Below are positions 1 to 8,200 of a stretch of DNA of 45,635 nucleotides, piece by piece; the first letter of the stretch is position 1; the number at the start of each line of letters is the position of its first letter. Both the position numbers and the translations under genes were made by a program. Under the pieces are notes generated by a model. It saw only the letters and a program-made list of their open reading frames with translations. It was not told the DNA's origin and did not search any database. Location of the stretch: contig CAIYGQ010000149.1 of assembly GCA_903925745.1 (NCBI GenBank), positions 1-45,635 of the forward strand. Reading direction: 5' to 3'. The stretch comes from an uncultured Actinomycetes bacterium. GTDB lineage: Bacteria; Actinomycetota; Acidimicrobiia; Acidimicrobiales; Microtrichaceae.

Positions 1-401
1 ACGCCCTGCGCGCGACCGACGGCCACGGACTGGCTGAAGGAGTAGATGTTCTGGTTCTGCACCTCCTTGTCGTTGACCGTCGACAGCAGGCGGGCGGCGA
101 GCCTCGAGTAGTTCGGCTCCTCGGCGATGAACGCGGCCGCGGTCCGGATGGAGAGGTTGTCGAGCTCCTCGGTCGTGGCGCCGTCGACCAGGGCCGAGAT
201 CGTCCGGGTCGCGACCCGCATCGGGTCGACGTTGTCCAGGCCGAACGCGCAGCGGGCCACGGCCTTGACGATCTTGTTGACGTCGACCGGTTCGAACGAA
301 CCGTCACGCTTGCGAACCCGCATGCTCGATCCGGTGTCGACGGCCTCGGACGGGTCGTCCTCGACGACGTGGACCGATCGGGTGTCCTCGGAAAGTGCCA
401 C
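1..401 (-). CDS. nrdA: Ribonucleoside-diphosphate reductase alpha subunit, N-terminal part
   Basis: The gene runs off the left edge; only about 133 N-terminal residues are present. They form an ATP-cone: after a short acidic leader comes KRDGSFEPVDVNKIVKAVAR, then SIRTAAAFIAEEPNYSRLAARL, typical of the allosteric N-terminus of class I NrdA. The enzyme reduces ribonucleotides to deoxyribonucleotides with a radical-bearing beta subunit, which is not in this window. The start is GTG at 401, with GAGGGG about 8 nt upstream. The leader is unusually long if the promoter at 690-719 is correct. The catalytic barrel is outside the window, so class I rather than another ATP-cone reductase is inferred from N-terminal similarity. 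Confidence 0.85.
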   Translation of the reverse strand, partial: MALSEDTRSVHVVEDDPSEAVDTGSSMRVRKRDGSFEPVDVNKIVKAVARCAFGLDNVDPMRVATRTISALVDGATTEELDNLSIRTAAAFIAEEPNYSRLAARLLSTVNDKEVQNQNIYSFSQSVAVGRAQG

Positions 402-633
402 CTGTGTTCCCCTCGTTCCCCGGCGGAGCGGGTCCCACCCGTGCCGCCGGTCGTTGTTGTGCTGTTGGAGTCGTGCCGTTGGTGCTGCTGGACCTGATCC
501 GGGACGTGGAGTGACCCCTGTCACCGTGGGCGCTCCCCCAGAGCGGCGTCCTCGGTGGCTCGACCCGGCAGCTCTGCCGTCGTGAGCTCCGCAGGAGCCC
601 GTGGTCGGATCACCTGTCCCGACCGGTGGACCA
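402..633 (-). other. Long nrdA 5' leader without a gene
   Basis: I see no convincing coding region between the nrdA start and its operator boxes. With the predicted promoter, the transcript would carry about 280 nt of leader. I looked for a cobalamin-riboswitch B12 box on the minus strand, as found before some actinobacterial nrd operons, and did not find one. A structured leader is possible but not demonstrated. Confidence 0.4.
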
Positions 634-646
634 CCACATGTTGTGG
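634..646. promoter_or_regulatory. NrdR-like box 1
   Basis: CCACATGTTGTGG is a near-perfect inverted repeat centred on 640. It differs by one base from the box centred on 671. The 31-bp centre-to-centre spacing is about three helical turns, the usual arrangement of paired NrdR boxes. It would overlap the start of the nrdA transcript and block it. Confidence 0.7.
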
Positions 647-664
647 TTGTCCCCGGCTGTCCCC

Positions 665-677
665 CCACATGTGGTGG
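665..677. promoter_or_regulatory. NrdR-like box 2
   Basis: CCACATGTGGTGG is the promoter-proximal partner of the box at 634-646. It lies just downstream of the predicted nrdA -10 element, on or next to the predicted transcription start. Confidence 0.7.
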
Positions 678-689
678 GACAGGGGCGTA

Positions 690-719
690 ATTACAGTCGT
701 GGAACTACGTGGCTGTCAA
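690..719 (-). promoter_or_regulatory. Predicted nrdA promoter
   Basis: Read on the minus strand there is a perfect TTGACA (714-719), an 18-bp spacer and TGTAAT (690-695, five of six matches to TATAAT). Transcription would start near 683, so the NrdR-like boxes cover the first transcribed bases. Such a consensus-like promoter is rare in this window, where most starts show only a -10 hexamer. Confidence 0.65.
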
Positions 720-871
720 TGCTTTCAGGTCCCTGTGACAGGGTTTTTTCTCGCGACCCCGCCATCACGGCCCCACCGGCCCCGCTCTCGGGCCCCACGA
801 CCGGGGCCGGAACGGGGTTGGACCGTTGCTGGACCGGGGCTGGACCCGGCCGGGCCCGGTACGTTGGGCCG

Positions 872-1672
872 GTGGACGAACCCGGGGAACGGCGACCGGG
901 GAGGTCGACTCCGACCGGGACACCCGACGACTGGTGGGCCCCCGGGGCCACCCCTGCCGCCACGGTGGTGGTCCTCCGGGAGCGGAACGGACCGGAGGTC
1001 CTGATGCTCCGGCGGGACGAGTCCCTCACCGTCGCCGGGGGCGCCTGGGTGTTCCCGGGAGGCCGCATCGACCCCGCGGACGCGCCGGATGGGGACCTCG
1101 AGTCCGCCGCCCGCCGTGCCGCCGTCCGGGAGGCGCAGGAGGAGGCCGGCCTGGAGTTGGATCCCGGCCGTCTGGTGCGCTGGTCGCACTGGACCCCACC
1201 GGAACGCCAGGGGCGACGCTTCACCACCGCCTTCTTCTGCACCGTCACCGACGGGCTCGAACGGGTCGTGGTCGACGACGGAGAGATCCGGGAGCACCGG
1301 TGGGCGCGACCGGCGGACCTCATCGTCGGTCGCGACTCCGGTGAGGTCAGCCTGACTCCGCCGACCTACATCACGCTGGTGCAACTGGGCGGGCACGACT
1401 CGGCGGGAGCAGCACTGGAGCACGCCGCCGCGGGACCGCCGGAGCACTTCTCGACCCGGATCGCCGTCGACGGCGACGAGTGGATCGCCCTCTACCACGG
1501 CGACGTCGCCTACGAGGCGGCCGCGACCGGCCCACCGTCGGTGGAACTGCTCCACGGGGACGGTCCCCGGCATCGCCTCACGATGGGCCCGACCTGGGAC
1601 TACCAACGGAGCGGGGATCCCCGCAGCACGGCCGGTGGATCCGGCGCGGAGGACGGTCGTGGAAGGGACTGA
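872..1672 (+). CDS. Nudix hydrolase family protein
   Basis: 266 residues. A Nudix core is clear: a TVVVLRERNGPEVLMLRRDE strand pair, then GGAWVFPGG and the box helix AAVREAQEEAGLEL, supplying the metal-binding REAQEEAGL. The family hydrolyses nucleoside diphosphates linked to another moiety; the substrate here is not predictable. The C-terminal extension after the core (about residues 160-266) is longer than in a minimal Nudix enzyme. The GTG at 872 is chosen because TACGTT (860-865) lies 6 nt upstream, as in other apparently leaderless genes here. In-frame upstream starts exist, but their residues are low complexity. Its stop codon lies in a 27-bp tandem duplication and the next small gene overlaps its end. 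Confidence 0.85.
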   Translation: MDEPGERRPGRSTPTGTPDDWWAPGATPAATVVVLRERNGPEVLMLRRDESLTVAGGAWVFPGGRIDPADAPDGDLESAARRAAVREAQEEAGLELDPGRLVRWSHWTPPERQGRRFTTAFFCTVTDGLERVVVDDGEIREHRWARPADLIVGRDSGEVSLTPPTYITLVQLGGHDSAGAALEHAAAGPPEHFSTRIAVDGDEWIALYHGDVAYEAAATGPPSVELLHGDGPRHRLTMGPTWDYQRSGDPRSTAGGSGAEDGRGRD

Positions 1673-1907
1673 CGCCGGAGGGCGTCCGGGTGGCACTGAC
1701 GCCGGAGGGCGTCCGGGTGGGGCCGGCGATCCGACGGATGGCCCGTTCGTTCCCGAATCGATCCAGTGCGTCGACTGCGGCGGCACGTGCCACCTCCTCA
1801 CACCCCCCTACCGGGACGAGGACGGCGGCGTGGGGTTCGAGGAGGGCGACGTCGTGTCCTACCGCTGCTCCGACTGCCTGGACCGCTGGGACATCGTCGT
1901 CGAGTGA
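1659..1907 (+). CDS. Small zinc-ribbon protein
   Basis: 82 residues. The last 50 residues hold two Cys pairs, CVDCGG and YRCSDC, separated by an acidic stretch (DEDGGVGFEEGD), consistent with a single zinc ribbon. The first 25 residues are GTDAGGRPG repeated twice, a direct product of the 27-bp DNA duplication at 1668-1721, so the N-terminus is probably unstructured. The GTG at 1659 overlaps the end of the Nudix gene by 14 nt, suggesting translational coupling. ileS follows after 49 bp. I do not recognise a specific function; nucleic-acid or protein binding is the usual role of such ribbons. Confidence 0.65.
   Translation: MEGTDAGGRPGGTDAGGRPGGAGDPTDGPFVPESIQCVDCGGTCHLLTPPYRDEDGGVGFEEGDVVSYRCSDCLDRWDIVVE
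1668..1721. repeat. 27-bp tandem duplication over a stop codon
   Basis: Two copies (1668-1694 and 1695-1721), beginning ACTGACGCCGGAGGGCGTCC, differ only at the last base. The Nudix TGA (1670-1672) lies in the first copy; both copies are read in frame by the zinc-ribbon gene. Confidence 0.9.
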
Positions 1908-1956
1908 GTCCTGCGGATCGGGACCCACACCACCGCGCCGCTACGCTTCACCGGCC

Positions 1957-4900
1957 ATGAGCGAGCGCCACTACCCCGACGTCGCCGGACGGATCGACCT
2001 GCCGGCCGTGGAACGGCGCCTGCTCGAACGCTGGGAGGAGCAGCGGACCTTCGAGCGTTCCGTCGAGCAGCGCCAGGGGCGGGAGTACGTCTTCTACGAC
2101 GGCCCGCCGTTCGCCAACGGGCTCCCCCACTACGGCCACCTCCTGACGGGCTACGTCAAGGACGTGGTCCCCCGCTACCGGACGATGCGCGGCGACCGGG
2201 TCGAACGACGCTTCGGCTGGGACTGCCACGGCCTGCCAGCGGAGATGGCGGCGGAACAGGAACTCGGCGTGTCGGGCCGGGTCGGGATCACGGAGTACGG
2301 CATCGACCGGTTCAACGACCACTGCCGCACCTCGGTGCTGCGCTACACGGACGAGTGGGAGCGCTACGTGACCCGCCAGGCGCGCTGGGTCGACTTCGCC
2401 GACGACTACAAGACGATGGACACCGACTACATGGAGTCGGTCATCTGGGCGTTCAAGCAGCTGTGGGACCGCGGACTCATCTACGAGGCCCACCGGGTGA
2501 TGCCGTACTCCTGGGGCGCCGAGACGCCGCTGTCCAACTTCGAGATCCGACTCGATGACGCCACACGGCCCCGACAGGATCCGGCGATCACCGTGGCATT
2601 CACGCTCACGGGCGAACGACCTGGTGCACTGGGCGAACTGATCGGCGACGCCCCCGCCGAGATCTGGGCCTGGACGACCACCCCGTGGACGCTGCCGTCC
2701 AACCTGGCGCTCGCGGTCGGTGGTGACGTCCGCTACGACGTCGTCGAGGTCACCTCCGGGGACCGGGCCGGGAGACACATCGTGCTCGGCGCGAACGCCC
2801 GGTCGCGCTACGAACGCGAGCTCGGTGCGGACCCGGTGACCATCGGAACCGTGTCGGGCGCCGCGCTGGCAGGCCTGCACTACGAACCGCTGCTCCCCTA
2901 CTTCGCCGACCACCCGGACTCGTTCGTGGTGCTCGCCGACGAGTTCGTGAGCGACGAGGACGGCACCGGCACCGTCCACCTGGCCCCGGGCTTCGGCGAG
3001 GACGACCAGCGGGTCTGCGAGGCCGCGGGCATCGTCCTCGTCTGCCCGGTCGACGACAGCGGTCGCTTCACCGACGAGGTGACCGACCACGTCGGCGAGA
3101 ACGTCTTCGAGGCCAACCCGCTCATCATCGGCGAGCTGAAGGCCCGCGGCGTCGTCGTCCGCCACGACACCTACGACCACAACTACCCCCACTGCTGGCG
3201 AACGGACACACCGATCATCTACAAGGCGGTGTCGTCCTGGTACGTCGAGGTCACAGCGATCCGGGACCGGCTGGTCGAGTTGAACCAGGAGATCAACTGG
3301 ATCCCGGCGCACGTCCGGGACGGTCAGTTCGGCCGTTGGCTCGAGGGCGCCCGCGACTGGTCGATCTCCCGCAACCGCTTCTGGGGCTCCCCCATCCCGG
3401 TCTGGCGCTCCGACGACCCGGCCCACCCGCGCATCGACGTCTACGGTTCGTTGGACGAGATCGAGGCCGACTTCGGGGTCCGCCCCACCGACCTGCACCG
3501 TCCGACGATCGACGAACTGACCCGCCCCAACCCCGACGATCCGTCCGGCCGGTCGACCATGCGTCGTGTCACCGAGGTCTTCGACTGCTGGTTCGAGTCG
3601 GGGTCGATGCCGTTCGCACAGGTCCACTACCCGTTCGAACAGCGCGAGTGGTTCGAGTCCCACTCGCCGGCCGACTTCATCGTCGAGTACATCGCGCAGA
3701 CCCGCGGCTGGTTCTACACGATGCACGTGTTGTCGGGGGCGCTGTTCGACAGGCCGGCGTTCCGCAACGTGATCTGCCACGGCGTCGTGCTCGACCACGA
3801 GGGTCGCAAGCTCTCGAAGAAGTTGCGGAACTACCCGGACCCCCAGGAGGTCATGGAGACGATCGGCTCCGATCCGCTCCGGTGGCACCTGATGGCGTCA
3901 CCGATCCTGCGCGGCGGCGACCTGCGGATCGCGACGGACGCCTCGGAGATCAGCGACGTCGTCCGTCTCGTGATCAACCCCATCTGGAACGCCTACACGT
4001 TCTTCACGACGTACGCGAACGCCGAGGGGATCCGGGCGGTTGAGCGCAGCGACGCCTCCGGGGTGCTCGACCGCTACGTGCTGGCCAAGACACGGGCGCT
4101 CGTCGAGGACGTGACCACCCGGATGGACGCCTACGACATCGCCGGCGCGTGCGCGTCGATCCTCTCGTACCTGGACGCCCTGACGAACTGGTACATCCGA
4201 CGCTCCCGTGAGCGCTTCTGGTCTCCCGGGACCGGGGGCGGGACCGAGGATGGCCGGGACGCGTTCGACACCCTCTACACGGTGCTGCGGACCCTGGTCC
4301 GGGTGGTGGCCCCGCTGCTCCCGTTCGTGGCGGAGGAGGTGCACCTCGGCCTGGGCGGGACCTCGCCCGAGGACGGTCCGGACCCACGCGACTCGGTGCA
4401 CCTGCAGGACTGGCCCGACCCGGGAGCGCTCCCGGCCGACCCCGAGCTGGTTGCGGACATGGACCGGGTACGCGACGCCTGCTCGGCGGTCCTCGGCCTG
4501 CGTGAGGACCTCCGGCTCCGGACCAGGCTGCCGCTCCGCCGACTCACGCTCGCCGGCGAGGAAATCGAGCGCCTCGCACCGCTCCTCGACCTGCTGCGCG
4601 ACGAGGTGAACGTCCGGGAGGTCGTGCTCACCGACGACACGGCACAGGTCGGCGACGCGGTGCTCCGTCCGGACGCCCGGACGCTCGGGCCCCGTCTGGG
4701 GCGCGATGTGCAGCAGGTCATCGCCGCTGCGAAGTCCGGCGAGTGGGAACGGCTCGAGGGCGGACGGATCCGAGTCGGCGGCCACATCCTGGAACCGGGT
4801 GACTACGAGCTCGCGTTGCAGCCCCGACCCGGAACCGCGGCCGCCACGCTGCGGCACCACGACGACGTCGTCGAACTCGACGTCGAGTTGGACGACGACC

Positions 4901-5187
4901 TGGTGGCCGAGGGCCGAGCCCGCGACGTCGTGCGCCTGATCCAGCAGGCCCGGAAGGACGCCGATCTGGCCGTGACCGACCGGATCTCGGTCGTGGTCGG
5001 CGGCGACCCGCCGATCCTGGATGCGCTCGAGGTGCACCGTGAGTGGGTCGCGGGCCAGGTCCTCGCCACGTCGTTGGTGCTCGCCGATCCGCAGGACGAC
5101 ACCATCCGGGATCTGGCTCCGGTCGGCGACACCGATGGCCACCAGGTGGTCGTCGCCGTGCTGGACTCCCACCCCCGGGTCGACTGA
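1957..5187 (+). CDS. ileS: Isoleucyl-tRNA synthetase (type 2)
   Basis: 1076 residues; charges tRNA-Ile with isoleucine in the cytoplasm. The class I signature PHYGH is at residues 57-61 and the KMSKS-equivalent KLSKK at 618-622, followed by RNYPDP as in eukaryote-like enzymes. The CP1 editing domain, which removes misactivated valine, is marked by AWTTTPWTLPSNLALAV. An anticodon-binding helical domain and a long C-terminal region follow. Length and motifs fit the type 2 (eukaryote-like) group common in actinobacteria, generally much less sensitive to mupirocin. Start ATG 1957: TACGCT (1942-1947) lies 9 nt upstream and MSERHYPDV starts like homologues; the upstream open frame is rejected. Confidence 0.97.
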   Translation: MSERHYPDVAGRIDLPAVERRLLERWEEQRTFERSVEQRQGREYVFYDGPPFANGLPHYGHLLTGYVKDVVPRYRTMRGDRVERRFGWDCHGLPAEMAAEQELGVSGRVGITEYGIDRFNDHCRTSVLRYTDEWERYVTRQARWVDFADDYKTMDTDYMESVIWAFKQLWDRGLIYEAHRVMPYSWGAETPLSNFEIRLDDATRPRQDPAITVAFTLTGERPGALGELIGDAPAEIWAWTTTPWTLPSNLALAVGGDVRYDVVEVTSGDRAGRHIVLGANARSRYERELGADPVTIGTVSGAALAGLHYEPLLPYFADHPDSFVVLADEFVSDEDGTGTVHLAPGFGEDDQRVCEAAGIVLVCPVDDSGRFTDEVTDHVGENVFEANPLIIGELKARGVVVRHDTYDHNYPHCWRTDTPIIYKAVSSWYVEVTAIRDRLVELNQEINWIPAHVRDGQFGRWLEGARDWSISRNRFWGSPIPVWRSDDPAHPRIDVYGSLDEIEADFGVRPTDLHRPTIDELTRPNPDDPSGRSTMRRVTEVFDCWFESGSMPFAQVHYPFEQREWFESHSPADFIVEYIAQTRGWFYTMHVLSGALFDRPAFRNVICHGVVLDHEGRKLSKKLRNYPDPQEVMETIGSDPLRWHLMASPILRGGDLRIATDASEISDVVRLVINPIWNAYTFFTTYANAEGIRAVERSDASGVLDRYVLAKTRALVEDVTTRMDAYDIAGACASILSYLDALTNWYIRRSRERFWSPGTGGGTEDGRDAFDTLYTVLRTLVRVVAPLLPFVAEEVHLGLGGTSPEDGPDPRDSVHLQDWPDPGALPADPELVADMDRVRDACSAVLGLREDLRLRTRLPLRRLTLAGEEIERLAPLLDLLRDEVNVREVVLTDDTAQVGDAVLRPDARTLGPRLGRDVQQVIAAAKSGEWERLEGGRIRVGGHILEPGDYELALQPRPGTAAATLRHHDDVVELDVELDDDLVAEGRARDVVRLIQQARKDADLAVTDRISVVVGGDPPILDALEVHREWVAGQVLATSLVLADPQDDTIRDLAPVGDTDGHQVVVAVLDSHPRVD

Positions 5188-5216
5188 GTCACCCGGGCAG
5201 AACTGCCGCCGTGGGC

Positions 5217-5286
5217 GGGCGGAGCGGGTCGGGCGGAGCCGGTCGGGCGGAGCCGGTCGGGCGGAGCCGGTCGGGCGGAGCCGGTC
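5217..5286. repeat. 14-bp repeat, five copies
   Basis: Five head-to-tail copies of GGGCGGAGCCGGTC (the first has GGGTC in place of CGGTC) fill the gap between the converging ileS and permease genes. The last copy contains two of the three bases of the permease stop codon. Confidence 0.95.
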
Positions 5287-8200
5287 AGGCGGTCGCGATG
5301 CGCCGCGCCTCGGCCCGGTCTGCCACGCCCACGAGTTCGAGCCGGCGGTCGCCGTCGACCACCACCACGGTCGCCGGGAGCGCAGCCGGGCCGAGCACGT
5401 GGACCACGGTCCGCTGCGGGTGGAGGCTCTGGACGAACGGTCGGCCGGGTCGGTCGGCGACGACCAGCAGACGCCGGTCCGTGCGGGCCAGCGCACAGCC
5501 CATTCCGTTCGTCCGTCCGAGCACGACGTGACGGACCTGCTCGCCGGGGGCCAGGGAGTCGGCGAGCAGGGACAACAGCGAGGTCGCCGGAGTGGGCTCG
5601 ACCACGGGCCCCGTGGACTCCGGTCCGTCGGCGGCCGGATCGCTGCTCGGCGACGGACCGAACGACGGCGGGCCGCTCGGTGACGGACCGAACGACGGCG
5701 GTGGTGATCCGAACTGCGGCGGGAGGCCACCTCCCGGGGTCCCCAGCGTGGTCGGTGTGCCACCCCGGGTCGGCGACGGCGGAGGCGTCACCGTCGGCCC
5801 GACCGAATCGGACACCTCTGCGATCCGGTCGACGACCGGGGATCCCTCGAGCGTCGCGTCTCCGGCCGCCTGCTCGACCCTGATGAACCCGGCGGCCGGG
5901 TCGGATGCCGAGGTGGTCGAACGCTCACGGCGACGTCGGGTCGTCCGGGCCGCCCGTCGATCGAACACGCGCCGGCGCCGGCGCTCCGCTGGCGGGGTGG
6001 TCTCGGCCGGGGACTCGGGCTCGGCCTCCGGGACCGGGGCGATCGATGGCTGCACGGCGAAGGGCGCAGGAACGGATGCCTCGAACGGTGCCGTCGGCTG
6101 CTCCTCGGCCACCGGCTCGACGACCGGCTCGACGACCGGCTCGACGACCGGCTCGAACACCGGCTCGACGACCGGCTCGACGACCGGCTCGACGACCGGC
6201 TCGAACACCGGCTCGACGACCGGCTCGGCCACCGGCTCCGCCATCGGGACCGTCGTCGGTTCGATCGGCCGCTGGAACAGCGGGGCCCGCTCCTCCGGGA
6301 CGACCGGCTGCGGCTGCTCGAGCGCCTGCGGCTGCTCGAACGGCTGCGGCTGCTCGATCGGCTGCGGTGGCGTGGCCGGAGATGCCCTTCCGAACAGTGG
6401 AGCCGCCGGAGCAACCGGGGGAACCGGAGCCAGCGGTTCCGGCGACTGGAACGGAGCCAACGGCTCCGGCGCTGCGACTGGGCCCGACGGGGAGCCCGAG
6501 GCGGCGCGCCTGGATTCGTACGCAGCGCGAGCCGGACCGAACAGCGGCAGACCCTCGGGGACCGGTTCCTCGCTGATCGGAGTGGCCTCCTGCGTCGGAG
6601 CCGTTGCCCGGATGGAAGGGACCGGTGCGACAGGCGGTTCGGCCGCCCCCGACGGCGGCTGGGCGGGCGACGCCGTTCGCGTCGGACCGAACAGCGGTGC
6701 GCCGGGCGCCCGGGACTCGACCGGGGGCAACGGCGGCGGCACCAGCACACCCACCACCGGCGCAACCGGTACCACCGGCGCGACCGGCGGCAACGGCGGC
6801 GGGACCGGCGCAACGACTCCAGCCGCGACCGGAGGCAACGGCGGCGGGACCGGCGCAACGACTCCAGCCGCGACCGGAGGCAACGGCGGCGGGACCGGCA
6901 CACCCACCACCGGCGCAACCGGTACGACCTGCGGCAACGGCGGCGGCACCGGTACGGCGACTCCCGCTGCGACCGGAGTGGCCGACGATGGCCCTGCGGC
7001 TCCGGATCCGACCACCGGTGCGGCTGCAGCCGCCGGGGCTCCGATCGTCTCGTAGTGGAACGCCGGTCGGACGTCGTCCCGGCGCCTGCGACGACCACGA
7101 CGGCTCGCCCCCGCCGCACCGACAGAGGCGACCACCGGACTCGGCGCTCCGCTCCACGAGGGCGCGGGGACCGGAACCGGAGCCGACTCGGAGGTGCGAC
7201 GCCGACGGCGCGGGACCTCCAGGTCACCCGTGTCACCGACGGCCTGCAGAGGAGGCACACGCGATGCGAACCTGGCGGGCAACACCGCGGAGACGACCCC
7301 GACGGCGACCGCCAGGATCGCGACCACCGCGACCGCGGCCACCGGCACGACGTAGGTGTCCAGGCCGAGTGGTGCGAGGGGCAGCAGGGCTGCCCGGCTC
7401 AGGACGAGACCGACCGCGAGGCCCACGAGCGCGCCGACGACGGCGAGCGCGATGCCCTCGAGGAGCACCATCCGGTGGATCTGCGCGCGGGTCGCCCCGG
7501 TCGCCCGCAGGAGTCCGAACTCCCGACGTCGCTCACCGACCGACAGGACGAGCGTGTTGACGACCCCGACGAGCGCCTGCAGGAGCGTGAAGAGGAGCAT
7601 CCACTGGATGACCCGTTGGAATCCTCGGAGCAGGTCGGAGCGCTGGTCGACGAACTGCTCGGGCTCGAGGACCGCCGAGACGCCGTAGTCGGAGGCGAGC
7701 GCGACGACCGACTGGCGCGCTGCGACGTCATCGGGTCCGAGGGCCACCAACGCCGCCAGGTCCGGGGTCGCCGGTACCTGGCGGAGCACGACCGACCGGT
7801 CGATGACACCGTCGCCGATCAGGGCGCCGCCCTGTCGGAAGATCCCGGCGACCTCCAGGAACTCCGTGCCGCCGCTCGTGAACAGCACCGGCACCCGCTC
7901 ACCGACGGCGACACCGGCTGCGGACGCCGCCTGCTCGGACAGGAGGATGGAATCGGACTCGAGCCTGGTCGGTGCCGATCCCACGAAGTCGAACCCGACG
8001 ACGTCCAGGGCAGCGTCCGCATCGAGGCCGGTCATGCGGATCGGGGTCGCCCCGAGCGTGCCGCGGGCCAGTTGCCACCCGGTTGCGGCCTCGACATCCG
8101 GGACCGACTTCAGGTCGCTGAGCAGTTCGACCGGGAGGCCGCCACGGGTGAAGGTCCCGGAGTCGACAACCACGTCCGCCCGCACCGTGCGGTCGACCTC

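Noticed and set aside
290-303. GGTTCG-AA-CGAACC inverted repeat as an SOS box
   Set aside because: It lies inside the nrdA coding region and does not match GAAC-N4-GTTC.
402-680. Cobalamin riboswitch in the nrdA leader
   Set aside because: No B12-box-like sequence could be found on the minus strand.
1480-1956. In-frame extension of ileS upstream of ATG 1957
   Set aside because: The extra 159 codons overlap the Nudix and zinc-ribbon genes and are of Arg/Pro-rich shadow composition; homologues start at the MSERHYPDV region.
6114-6233. CRISPR array
   Set aside because: Units are contiguous 12-mers with no spacers and encode an in-frame protein repeat.
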